Position numbers and translations under genes: made by a program | Assembly (NCBI RefSeq): GCF_017562075.2 | Contig: NC_054083.1 | Coordinates: 32,471,255 to 32,535,254 of the forward strand | Direction of reading: 5' to 3' | Source of the DNA: Anopheles merus | Taxonomy: Eukaryota > Arthropoda > Insecta > Diptera > Culicidae | DNA length: 64,000 nucleotides | The notes under the pieces: model-generated | Database searches by the model: none | Seen by the model: only the letters and a program-made list of their open reading frames with translations | What the model was told of the DNA's origin: nothing | In this document: piece after piece, positions 52,217 to 63,313 of the stretch | Position numbering within the stretch: position 1 is the first letter of the stretch | Layout: each line of letters starts with the position of its first letter

Positions 52217-52947
52217 ATGAAAAATTCTCTGGAAAGGGGTTCCGGTCTTTCAAATCATTTCCCATTAACCTGTGTGGAAAAGAAGGGGACCGTGCCCGGC
52301 AAGAGTAGAAACGGTCTGAAACGGCTCTTTCATGAGTGGTGGCAAAAAAGGGCCTTGGTTGAGAGTGATGTAGCAAGCACTGTCAAGACGGCAGGGGAAC
52401 GATTGGACAATTCTTTTCCACTGCTCTCGGACGAGGAGGAAGATGTAATATAGATAGAGTCCCTGACAACCTTTGCGAAGATGCAATGATGGGTGAAGCT
52501 GGGGATGGAAAGTAGGCATTTAACAGCTATTACAAGAAGTTGTCATCGATAAGAAGCAGCCCGGGGCGTCTCTTTATCATTGGACAGTAGGAAGCGCTGC
52601 GCAAGGTAAGCTGTTCTTGGGCCGAGGAGAGTGTGGCTATGCTGTCAAAAGTCTTCATCTAGAAAAAAATAACAACGAGCTTTTTTGTGTTTGTGTAATC
52701 CTCTAAAATACGGTCCCAATCCCCAGCCACCAACGTCATCGGTCTGATTGATCGTGTGGGGTTGTCTATCGCCGTTCCATGGGGCGATGGATCAACACCG
52801 GCCGATGAGTTTGGATGGTTTTACCTTCGATATGTGGACTATCAGTTCAGCAAATATTTGTCCGCTCCGCGGCAGACAAATATTTCAGCACAGTGTTACG
52901 TGCTGTATATTGCTTCATCGAACCAATCGATCGATCGTCTGAGTTGA
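52217..52947 (+). CDS. Possible three-exon small gene, unassigned
   Basis: Plus-strand model: exon 52217-52444 (ATG start, 76 codons, ending in the acidic LSDEEED), exon 52527-52605 and exon 52727-52947 (stop TGA), coding 175 residues. The second intron is well supported, with donor CAAG|GTAAGC at 52606 and acceptor AATCCCCAG at 52726, and the flanking frames join in phase. The first intron (82 bases, GAT|GTAATA to TTAACAG) is canonical but lacks a good pyrimidine tract. The last exon is rich in G-starting codons and reads as an aromatic-rich protein (DEFGWFYLRYVDYQFSKYL), so coding potential looks real. No signal peptide or domain is recognised. It is divergently oriented to the candidate at 50497-51460, with AT-rich DNA between them. 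An ATTAAA at about 52988 could serve as a poly(A) signal. Confidence 0.33.
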
Positions 52948-53956
52948 TCGGAATGATTGTGGAGTTGCTGCTTCTAATCTAATCTGCATTAAAATGAAAC
53001 CCCTGTTTCTTCACATACACCCAGGCGGGTACGGGAGAGGGTATGTAAATCGATGGTTTAATTAGCAACGGGTTCAATTGTATCGAGGCCAGGTAGTTAA
53101 GTCATGGAATCACCCAATCACCGCCACTGTGGGGCTTACTGTCAAGATTGGGGAGCCGAGTCACACGCTGTGTGCTATCTGCTTATTTGGACCATCGGTT
53201 ACCTCGCGTCGTATGTTAATTCAATCAGCACCTTCAGGCTGCAATCGGGCTGAAGCTGCCCCATTACAAATTAGAGTGACGATGAGCTCCTCATCCAATA
53301 ATCGTTATCAGTCGGGTGGAGGGCGTCTTATCGGGTACCTCATCCCCAGAGAGTTTTGTATCGTTGTGTGTGTGTGTTTGTGTCACTGTGTGTGCACTGT
53401 AACAACAAACAACGTGGTGCGGATTTTTCGTGGTATCACGAGCAAGCTATCGAGCTGCAATTGTCATGAGCTGTCCGCATGAGCTTCAGGTGGGTTGGTT
53501 ACGTATTGCTCTGGGGGAGGCCGGCGTGCAAGTGATTGATGTGCGCTTAATCAAGGCTCAGTCCATTGAAAACTTAATCACATTAACGGGTGGTCCAATT
53601 GATTTGGTGGTTTGCGTGTGCTGGCTAGGGACAGGAGTTTGAATAATCTATTGGTCAGTAAAGGTGTGTTGTTGTGATGAGGATGCGCTGAATGCTCTTA
53701 CAGCGAAGAAATGGGTACATGTGAAACGATTTTAAAGTCGAGTGCAATATTTAATTAAAATGATCGAGGAATGATATTTGAGCTGCTACAATCTATAACA
53801 CCGGTTGCACGAAGACTTCATTATCAAACAAACTTTTAACTCAGCACTTTCATACTCTTTCGGACTCTGTATGTCCGCGAAGGACGTTATGCCAAATAGA
53901 AGATGAAGAGGAATAATTTCTCGTTGATCACTAAATCTATTAAATATAATATAGAG

Positions 53957-54160
53957 GGCCAGTATCGTGGTACAGTCGTCAACTCGTACGACTTAGCAAC
54001 TTGCTGGTCATGGGCTCAAGCCCCGAATGGACCGTGTCCCCCATGCGCAGATTGACATATCCGAATATGGGTTATCAATAAGTCTCTCAAAGCCAAGTCC
54101 ACTAGTTGGACAGAGAGGTAGGCCTTGACAGACAACGGCTGTTGTGCATGAGTAGTAGTA
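53957..54160 (+). mobile_element. tRNA-derived SINE (SINE200-like), copy 1
   Basis: About 200 bases matching the other two copies. The Pol III A-box-like TGGTACAGTCGTCAA is at 53968-53982 and the B-box-like GGCTCAAGCCCC at 54013-54024, with T to C in the third B-box base. The conserved body ends with the AACGGCTGTTGTGC segment near 54134-54147 and an AGT-rich tail. I recognise the family as the Anopheles SINE200 from memory. No clear target-site duplication was found, so this is the oldest or most rearranged copy. Confidence 0.88.
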
Positions 54161-54678
54161 AAATGATACAGCAAAATAAAAGGTTTAAGCAGATGATGAA
54201 ACCAGCTTTATTTGAGTTTACGAACTAGTTTCTTGTGCCACTCTCAATTCAAAAGGATTTGCTAAAATGATGAATTAACCATAGACGTTAGTTAGCGAAT
54301 ACTTTATGATTTTTCACAATCCAGAGTAAAAAAACCCGAAAATGTTCAGTTGTTGCAACGTTTCGCAATACTCAACATTCAAAGTATTGCGAATACTCAA
54401 TACTCAACATGCTGCTACCTTGGAACTTTATTTAGAGAAGCCAAGTATTTATTTTAGGGCCAAATGAAATATCATGCATACATGGGATGAGCGATCTTTT
54501 TCTTACTTATATGCGCAGATTAATCCGAAAAAAATGTCTGGAATGGACTACACAACAGTTGTTGTTGAGCTCAGGTCAGACTGCGTCATTGGAAATAACG
54601 CTGGACAAGTTTAAATTTTGTGATAATGCACATTTTGTGCTGCATTAGGATGTTATCTAAAGTAAAGCGGTCTGCCGT

Positions 54679-54957
54679 TTATTTTGATAAAAAACAATAA
54701 ATTAGGAATTCCCATGGTGGTTTGATGCCATTCCAAGCCACTATTAAGCGTCCGCGTGTTTTCCCCTGTATAATCGGTGCCCGAAACGAAACGTCACCGT
54801 GCAACCAGACATATCGAGACAATTTCACGCCATGAAGCGAGAAAAAAATTTCAAAATCAATATGGCTGAAACATTTCACGCGAGTACGTACCCAGCTGTT
54901 ATCCTGTAGTTGTCCTGTGAAGTTGACATTCGATGAAATGCCAAAATGTTCACGCAC
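54679..54957 (-). CDS. Open coding-like segment, unassigned
   Basis: A 92-codon minus-strand frame in AT-rich DNA, with a protein-like sequence (for example RTRVKCFSHIDFEIFF and GRLIVAWNGIKPPWEF) and stop at 54679. It overlaps the left arm of the inverted repeat at 54792-54812. No splice support, domain or convincing start was found. It may be a fragment of a transposon or gene, or chance. Confidence 0.15.
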   Translation of the reverse strand: MREHFGISSNVNFTGQLQDNSWVRTRVKCFSHIDFEIFFSLHGVKLSRYVWLHGDVSFRAPIIQGKTRGRLIVAWNGIKPPWEFLIYCFLSK

Positions 54958-55090
54958 TCACACATGGCGTGACAATACTCGCCGTGAAACTGATTTTTTT
55001 TAGATGGAATTCTCATCGAATATCATCGAATGTGGCTTAACGCTTAACGGCGAGACGCTATTTCTCGGAATGTCTGGTTGCACGGTCACG
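54792..55090. repeat. Inverted repeat pair, possible small foldback element
   Basis: The 21-base word at 54792-54812 is complementary to 55070-55090 with one mismatch, and the match continues inward imperfectly for about 12 bases. Between them lie further shorter inverted matches, such as TTTCACGCGAGTAC near 54869 with ACTCGCCGTGAAAC near 54976, and ACATTCGATGA near 54927 with TCATCGAATGT near 55023. Their midpoints differ, so they do not form one simple hairpin. A degraded miniature inverted-repeat element is possible. No target duplication was seen. Confidence 0.55.
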
Positions 55091-55434
55091 TGCACGGCTT
55101 GTGTGCCGTTTTTTTTAAACCATCGTGTACCACTTGATCAAACACGTACCCTTCTCGGTGGTAACCACGATGTATGCAAACAAGTGGCACAATCGGAATA
55201 GGCAATTCCCTGTACCGATAACAGCCTTTTGCGACGATGGATCATGGATTGTTGATTGTTGAAAGCCGCAATGGATAAGCGTGTTGGATATATACAAACT
55301 TCTTTGCATGGATGTCGAAGCTCAGCTAAGATCTTATTTATCGCCTAGTGAGCAAACATTAATGCCGTTTCAACATTCAACACAATTGCCGATTAGCGTC
55401 CAAAGTGTTGAAAGAAGTTAAAGGAAAAAAAGAA

Positions 55435-55458
55435 AACAACAACAACAACAACAACAAC
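55435..55458. repeat. (AAC)8 trinucleotide repeat
   Basis: Eight AAC units just downstream (in minus orientation) of the candidate exon at 55482-55741. Confidence 0.88.
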
Positions 55459-55481
55459 ATAACAACTTACATGCAACTTAC

Positions 55482-55741
55482 CCTGGTATGGTATACCAAT
55501 TTTGAAAAGTGGCACTGTATGTTCCGATACCCGGTGACCTGGCACCGCGATGAGTCCTGATAAGCTGGGCAGTGTCTTGTGCGTCTATCTTGATGCTCGG
55601 GTGTCGGGCGGTTTGACACCTTTCCGTCGCCTTTGGGGTCACCTATTCCTAAGCACATCCGAGCGGAGTATTGCGGCGTAAGTGAGTTGTTAGCTGTTAT
55701 CATCCATCGGGACGCAGGCTTTGAAACGTGACGCGTAGTAG
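55482..55741 (-). CDS. Candidate internal exon with strong splice sites, unassigned
   Basis: On the minus strand a long CT-rich tract (about 55750-55778) ends in TTGCCCCACAG at 55742, an excellent acceptor. The following 260 bases are open in one frame (2 bases plus 86 codons) and end at ACCAGG|GTAAGTTG, a strong donor, exit phase 0. The peptide is hydrophilic with several Cys (for example ARMCLGIGDPKGDGKV and CQVTGYRNIQCHF) and no recognised domain. Upstream, another coding-like minus frame near 55790-55950 (containing RYWIEALRGAAILPG) could splice in phase from a weak donor at about 55850. The CT tract may be an ordinary microsatellite that happens to abut a CAG. It is not linked to the neighbouring islands by phase. 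Confidence 0.25.
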
Positions 55742-56329
55742 CTGTGGGGCAATAGAGAGCGAGAGAGCGAGAGAGTGTACAGCAAAGACGGAAAGTGTCT
55801 TGTCGGAACCTCTGCCACTGCCACGTTCCATCCGGGTAGAATCGCGGCACCTCGAAGAGCCTCAATCCAATAACGGGGTGTGGTCGATTTTTCAATAAGT
55901 TTAATTGTCAATCCATGTTCCCAGCCCGATGGGGCGGGAACGGTGCGGACGGAGGCACATCTTTATCATCATCGTGTGCTAAACGACACATTAACAACGT
56001 ACACGTACCAGCCGAACGAGGGCTGAAGCGCCTTCAAGTCAACATTAGACCAAAACTTAATTTTTGTACGGTCGCCCATCAGACGACCATCGTCTTCGCA
56101 ATTGCGTCACCGACCGTAGCACGAAAGGGGTAGAATGTGCGTGAATAACACCTTCAGAAAGTACCGAAAACTAAACAAATCGATTGTCAAACAGACAGAT
56201 TCAAGCGGAACCAGGGGGATCGCAAGTTTCGTAACACCGTTTTGTATCGGATTTGTAGCTGGCCACTTCGCTGAAAGCAATCTGCGTTCTTATCAAAGCA
56301 ATCGAAGCCCAATTGATTGGAGGTAAAGT

Positions 56330-56985
56330 AAATCACGGTGGATCTTCTTATCTGCTCGGGAGACACATTTGCCGTGGCATAAGCTTACATCTACAGCGAT
56401 GGATATTGCCACACTAAGACGGACATTGTTTGGTTTTCCATTCGCTTCTAGCTAGCGATGTTAGAAACGGATGTTTGCTTTGAATCGTTTTGAATAAAAA
56501 AGAAACGAACTAAAAACCACACGTATTCACGTCAGTATTGATTGATTGAAATATGCTGTTGAGAAAATGTTTTATTGTATTGTTTTTTTAGAGTTGATAT
56601 CGTATAATGTTGCATCTCACTCACCAATTCTTGACATAGCAGAATAATCTCTTGCAATTAAGGCGTATATGTCAAACGAATTTATGTAAATTATAGATAC
56701 GAATTACGCATGTTTTGGACATTGTTAGTGTTTCAAATTGATTTAAAAGAGATCGCTCTTACTGTATGTACATCCTTTATTTAAGTTACAAGTAAACCAT
56801 GAACTGATAAGCGAAGCTGACGTTCTGAAAGGAAATTGCTTGCCTCAACCATCGTAATTTGTATAAATTAACAATGGTCGATGTCGAATATTGATATGTT
56901 TTGATGAGTCTGAAGCTGGTGTAGAAATTGATGATTATCTTATAGGCCTACAGAACTATGATTTATTGACTGATCGCAAGATAGT
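56330..56985. other. AT-rich intergenic DNA, nothing recognised
   Basis: AT-rich from about 56490 on, with no coding frame above background and no repeat structure by eye. Confidence 0.6.
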
Positions 56986-57186
56986 TTTTTTTTCTTCTTT
57001 GGCACAACAACCGTTGTCGGTCAAAGCCTGCCTAGTCGCAATCGTGGGATAGACTTTCAGTGGCTTATTGATTACCCATCTTCGGATAGACAGCCCTACG
57101 TATGGGGGCACGGTGTATTTGGGGCTTGAACCTATGACGGGAATGGTATTAAGTCGTACGAGTTGACGAGTGTACCACGAGACCGG
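56986..57186 (-). mobile_element. tRNA-derived SINE (SINE200-like), copy 2, with 11-bp target duplication
   Basis: Minus-strand copy of the same SINE. The B box GGTTCAAGCCCC (plus strand 57121-57132) matches the Pol III consensus, and the A-box region lies near 57160-57175. The 3' tail is AAGAAG followed by A8 (plus strand TTTTTTTTCTTCTT). It is flanked by perfect direct repeats CGCAAGATAGT at 56975-56985 and 57187-57197, the signature of target-primed insertion. The full-length body and intact duplication indicate a relatively recent insertion. Confidence 0.95.
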
Positions 57187-57197
57187 CGCAAGATAGT

Positions 57198-60100
57198 CAC
57201 TTCTACGTGTTTTGGGGGCAATTCGAGATCTGAGAAGATGACGGGTATATGTTGCTAAGTATTACGATCTGATGACACGCAATCCACAGTGTGGGATTGG
57301 ATTTCGTATTTTGAAAGAGTAGCGTGATCTATACGTGATTTCAAACCATGAATGTCACATGAATTAATGGTGCATTTCTTGGCTCTTTAGCAATATGGTA
57401 ATAAAAGTATAATTAAAAAAAGTTTTACATAAGGTACAATGAAAGCCATATCAGTTGATGGAGCGATGCTTTTTTTTATTTTAAATTTTCATATTAGTTG
57501 AAACTTACTTTTTTGTAGGTATAATAGTGTGAACATTGTCAACCCTCAAACAATGTTAGCATGATATTCATACAGTTGAAGTGAAAGACGGAGAATGTTG
57601 TATTTTATTTTAATCTTATCTGTATTCCTATTTATGATGAAGGTCTTGTTTCAAGGCAAACAAAAAACGAACAGTTTAGTAAAATGTTCATTTAAATAAA
57701 GCAATTGATCGTACATGATCAAAATATAGAATCTGCATGTTAGATTTTTGATAGATTTTACTATAATAAACAGAAATTGAAAAAAAAGTTTGATGATTCT
57801 TACAGTGTCATCCATTAATAGAGATCCAATAACAGGATCCATTTAATGTTTAAGTCTATCAAAATCTTGAGCTCTTTCCAACACGAGTGGACATTAAGAA
57901 AGAATGACATCGATGGCAACAGCTTCTATCCGTCGTTCTAGAAAAGCCCACAGCTCACTGGAATTAATCATAAAAAAGGTTAAAATCGAATCACACAAAG
58001 CTACTGTAAAAGACGTTCTTATTTTTCACCATCAAGAAAAATGAGACACACAAACACACGCACAGCAAAAAAGAAATAACGATTGAGAGTGACATAAAAA
58101 TGGTTGCGTTTTTAGGAAATGCCCCATCAAAGAGCTTTACCGTGAAAGATTACAAAGAATAAAAGTGTGCTTAGAGTGGAGCCCGATTTAGGGTGGAGTC
58201 TCTGCACGAACCGTGCTGCGAAATGAGGCAGTGCAGTGTGCGAAATGTGGAAAACTCGGAGAAAAATTACTTCCATTTTCCTACTATGTAGGGGTGTTCG
58301 TAGTGTGTGAGGGTTTTTTTTTCTTCTTGCTCCACTGGAAGCTGTACAAGAGCAGAACGGGCGGGAGAAAAAATGCCACAGAGCTGCCAATGAAGGATAG
58401 AGCAAAAACCCAAGCCAAAGGACCTTGTCGCACAAAGTCGCCAGCAATCACTTTCGGTAAAAGCGGCCATTCTGTTTTATTTCCCGCACCCGTCCCGAGC
58501 GCGGTTGGTGGTTTCCATCAGCCCGTAAGCCATGCTGCAGCATTTATGTTTTAGCGAGCAGCATAAGAATAAAAGCAAAACAAAAATCCGAAAGAATATC
58601 ACGCAAGCTTTTTGATAAAGTACTTTGTTGGAGCAAGTAAAAGCATCCCCTGAACGCAAAAATGAGACAGAGACAGAGAGAAAGGAAAAGAAAGGGCTTT
58701 CGCTTGCAACGAAAAAACGATTGCATTTGAAGCTGCCCGTCGAGCTGCCTGTTTTTTTCGTTCGTTCGCTTCTCCAATGAGTTGGAAGGATAGAAGGGGG
58801 GTTTTTTTCGTTGTTTCTCCATAAAGCCATCCTTATGTTTAACGTTGTTCCTCCTTTTCGGTGTGAGGAGGTTTACGAGTGTACATAATGAGCGAGCAGC
58901 TCGATCGGGGACGTTTATAAGCACACGCGAAGGAGAAAGAATGATCCACACCCGGATCGTGTAGATGAGAAATTGAAGCGAAAAGAGAAAATGCGCACCA
59001 CGGAATAGATAATGGAAGCACGAAACTCGGGCTGGGAAAGCATAAGCCCCTTCGGATGGAGCTGTAAGACGTGGAAAATAAAAACGGACAGTTCATTTTT
59101 TTCCTGCACTCTCTGTCTCCACGCTGCTCCTGCAGCTTCATCGCTACAGTTGACGGGCTGAAACATAGAAGACCCGGTAGTACATAAGAGACAAACCCAG
59201 CGCTGAGCTGCCTCGAACGCTATCATCTCTTGCTAGCCCGTTTATCTGCTTGCATATCTCCTTGTCTTCGGGTTGCGCTGCTAAGGCATGCCTGTTCCTT
59301 CGCCCGGTCCCGGGGAGCATGCGCGGATTTGGTCTGGGGAAACGACCGAAAAATACCAACACACGGAACGGCACGTGGGCACGTGGCACATAGCATCCTT
59401 TGCCGTAGTCAAGTCGAGTGCCACCCACACTCACACACCCTTACGCTCGCCCTTCACCCCTCTACACCAGCCTCCTCCTTTCCCCGTTTGGAGTTAGAGG
59501 CGCGAAGAAAAGGCGCTGGAGCGTTTTTAGGCACCGCCCTGAATTCTGATGCAAAACCCGATTGGAATTTGCTTTTGGGTTAGATTTTCCCGATCCCGAA
59601 GCTCGCCCCGATCTGCCGGGATAAATCGTTGCTCGACCCGACCCGGCCAAACACTACGCCGTTTGCTGTTCGAACTTCGATCTTGGTTGGAGGGTTGCAA
59701 CAGCCAATGAACTGGCACAAACGGTGAAACGGTCTTGCAGGATCGCGCGCACCGAAACCAGCAGCCCTCAAATCAGGCTGTTTGCCATTAAAGTAAGACC
59801 CATTCAACGACGTTTGGTAGCGTCAGTAATATTGATTTTCCGAGCTGATGGACAAATGGACGGTGCGATGCTGATGTTGCGTCCTCTGAATTACGTCCGC
59901 AATATCGATTTACCTCCGGCACGGAGGGCAAACGGTGTCCTCTGCGTTTGTGACAACCCGATACACAAGTTGAAGGACAACCAGCGTTCGCACATTGGTA
60001 TGAATTGGGTTCAGCGGTGACCCGAAATAGACCACCTGCCCCCGTGCTGCATCCTTGGAATCGGGACCGTTCATATGCCTCCCGCACTGTAAAGTCAACA

Positions 60101-60383
60101 AACGTAAAGGGACAAGACATGAATGATGTTTCTATTGAAGTCGTTGGCATGCAGAGCCGTGTGCCCGCACGTCGGCGGGAGTCCTGGAGCTGGGCATATT
60201 TTTAGCACAAATTGCGGTGAGGAGGTTGCTTCAGGTTTGCGGTGTCGATGGTTTTGCAAAGACGTCAGTAAATTTCTTTTAGATGAGAAATAATGTCGCA
60301 AATGTTGTTTAAATCGAGGTAGAATGATCGGAAGGTCAGAAATGGAACCTTGGGAAAATAGATTCATTTTAATTTCGGTACAG
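57198..60383. other. Intergenic DNA between SINE copies, no gene supported
   Basis: AT-rich to about 58130, then GC-richer to 60240. In 59780-60110 all three of a plus frame and two minus frames look coding-like. One minus frame ends at a possible donor (GGAG|GTAAAT near 59912), but no consistent model emerges. The 58.1-59.5 kb frames run through T-rich and GA-rich tracts and are judged spurious. Confidence 0.5.
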
Positions 60384-60392
60384 AAATTTTGT

Positions 60393-60598
60393 GCCCGGTC
60401 TGGTGGTACAGTCGTCAACTCGTAATACGTAACAACATGCCCGTCATGCGTTCAAGTCCCGAGTAGACCGTGCCCCCATACGTAGGACTGACTATCCTGC
60501 TATGGTAACAATAAGTCCCTGAAAGCCAAGCTCACTTCACTAGTGGGTACAGACAGGCCTTGACCGTCAGCGGTTGTTGTGCCAAAGAAGGAGAAGAT
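60393..60598 (+). mobile_element. tRNA-derived SINE (SINE200-like), copy 3, with 9-bp target duplication
   Basis: Plus-strand full-length copy. The A-box-like TGGTACAGTCGTCAA is at 60404-60418 and the B-box-like GTTCAAGTCC at 60450-60459. The tail is CCAAAGAAGGAGAAGAT. Perfect direct repeats AAATTTTGT flank it at 60384-60392 and 60599-60607. It differs from copies 1 and 2 at scattered positions and by small indels, so the three are independent insertions. Confidence 0.95.
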
Positions 60599-60607
60599 AA
60601 ATTTTGT

Positions 60608-63313
60608 AATAGAACACAACAAGGTTTTCTTGGACGTTGAGCCTTGAATGGCGAAAATACATTTTCTTACTTCAGTTTTAAGGATACACGTCTCTCTTAT
60701 TACTTATTACTCGTATTACTTTTACTGTACTTTGTTGATAAAGGCGATGTACTTTCATGTTTTTGGTGGTTACTTTAAATCGAAAATCTAATACCTAGCA
60801 TACCAAATGCTAATTTTGCTTATGTGCTACCTTTGAGGCTTCTTGGACAGTTCTTTAAACTGCGTTCTGAAGTATTGGCTTTAAACACCATTAAACATTT
60901 ATAAAATTGTATTTTTTAGAATCTGATGTTCTATTCTTAGGTTATTTAATACGCAGGTTTTTGTCTAATGACTAATAATTCTGATAAATCAATTTCAGTA
61001 CCATATTGGTAAACTGGTCATTTTGCTAAGGAAAAGAGATTTTATGACTTTCATTGGACCTCATAGATATCATGCCTTTTTCTATATTTTTAAGATATTG
61101 GCCTGATTTTTTGCAGGAGCATATCTAAAGTGTGTCCTCAGCGACATGTGGACATATTGTTTCGATAACTAGTCTAAGTAACTATTGAGGAATCCTCAAA
61201 GTCAGAAAATACATGCAAGTTTGAGGTGTCTAACATTAGTATCCGTAGTAGGAAGGTCAGTCAATTAAAAAAAACGTATTTGTGTGGTTATACGTGAGTG
61301 TCATTCTCAAAAAGACGTATTTTTAGTACGCTGCGCTTTTCATCTGATCGCTTAGTGGAAGGTTAGCTGGGAAGTAATTATTTGGAATCGTTCCCGACCG
61401 ACGATAGGTTCCAACACGAGCTCAATCTACTTACGCAGCAGAGATATCTACTTCACAGTCCGTTGTACTGATAAAAGACGCTGTTGATAGAGCTTCACAC
61501 AGAAAATAGACACTCGGTGCCGCCTTCCAAAAGGTAGGAATTCAACCCCGATAGTGATCTACTACTTTTATCTAGCTGTTGTTTTCCTTTTGCCGCTTTG
61601 TTTTTCCTCTTTAAGTGGTTTACTAAGCAAGGTACGATTTTAACGGAACTGCTACAGTAGTTAGACGGGGCTGGAAAGGGGTAGTAGAAATTAGTAACTG
61701 TATCTGTAGATCGAGTAAGAGTGGAGAAAAAAACTAAATAACAAAACACGAGTGACAGTCTCAGCAGGGCGAACAGAGGGGTGAAGAATGAGTGAACGGA
61801 GCAAGGGTTTGGGGCTGCGTGTTAACATTATCACTTGACGAGAAATCACAAACGGCGGCTTTTTGGGGACGGCAAAGTGTTTTTGACGAGGCGCATCGCC
61901 AGGCCCTATCTGCGTCACGATGGCGCACTGCTTATCGTGTTAAGTGATCCATTTACTAGTTTCAACTCGATTCCGTTTGCGGTGTGTTTTCCAGGTACTT
62001 ATGGAAGGAATGTTTGTTTTTTGAAACATCCGAGAGCTATTGCAACTATTGATGACTCGGTGGGGGATTTTCGCAAGCATTTCATTATTTTAGCAATCGT
62101 TTGACGCGTGTTTATCTAAAGTTGCTTGTACATAAATGTTGCTTTATGGTATCTAAATATCCTTCTACTACAGCTGGCTTCATATTTGTGCTCAAAACCA
62201 ATTGAGCAAGACACTAAAACCTACTCAAAAACAATCGTCTTTGATCCCAGACAATCGATAAGACGAACGAGGCCACCATCTGCTTGCTGTCTCACTAGCT
62301 TCTCACCCAAAAACACAGGATTGCGATAAGGTGTTTGGCTAAATTAAAACGAAAATCAAATCACCAACACTTATCATCCCTTGTAAATCTTATCTTGTCA
62401 CCGTGCTGCTCCATGCTCGTAGCTAAAACGCCCATTCCAGAGTCGAACATGTTTTAGAAATTAATCAAAATTTTCCACTACACAACCGCAAACTTAAAAC
62501 GCACCACCGGCTGTGTATCGTATTATTGTTGTTGGCTTTTTTCTTTGACCCTCCTCATGCCCTACCCTTTTTCCAGCAGGTTGTTAGCAAAAGTGCAGTA
62601 GAAACCTTGGTTCCGGTTTGTCATGTACTAAGCGGGTCGGAGGGGTGGAGTGTAGCGTAGTCGGAGGGAAGATAATGAAAAGCGCAAAGCGGCACGCTTT
62701 TATCCTTTTTGATGGACATAACCTCTCCCCTCTCCCTACCCAACCGGCGCTGGATCGACGAGCTGTTGTGTGTTGCGGTTTGCTTGAGAGGGCGCACTCT
62801 TTTGGCGGGCCGGTTCCTGTTCAATGGTCGAGATAGAGTGATTAAATACAATCGAACACTTGATAGAGGTTGATAGAGGTACTACGATGGGGGATGAGAG
62901 ACAATTCCGAAAGAGACGATTGCCCTACCTGACGCAACTTCTGAAGAAGCACTGTATCGTAAATGGAATCGCTTTATCGGACACAGGTAACGGTTGGATG
63001 GGTGATTGGAATCGATGGTTGTGTTGTGGTAATAAAGATTTCGAGGAAATATATTTCAGAGGATGAGAAAGTAATGTTATGTTGCATCTGAAGTGGCCAA
63101 GGGCATCACATATACAACTATGTTTAAATACATGTTTGAACATCATTTGTACGAATTCGTGGGATCACAGAAATGCTCGGAAGGTCGAATAAGTTTATCA
63201 AGTGAAATGCAAAAATGTTACTGAATATTATTAATTTTGAATCAACCTACAGTGAAGCAGAAAACAATGAAAATATCGTGTAAACCTTAATTATTTATGA
63301 AAAGTTTCGTATA
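60608..63313. other. Intergenic DNA, no gene supported
   Basis: AT-rich to about 61300, then mixed composition. Short frames at 61691-61918, 61835-62104 and 62618-62851 have no splice, start or family support. At 61996 a pyrimidine-rich CAG is directly followed by GTACTT on the plus strand, a splice-like juxtaposition of no proven meaning. A direct duplication TTGATAGAGG occurs twice near 62861-62880. Confidence 0.55.

Noticed and set aside
59780..60110. Coding-like frames on both strands
   Set aside because: Three frames look equally plausible and no pair of splice sites gives a consistent model.
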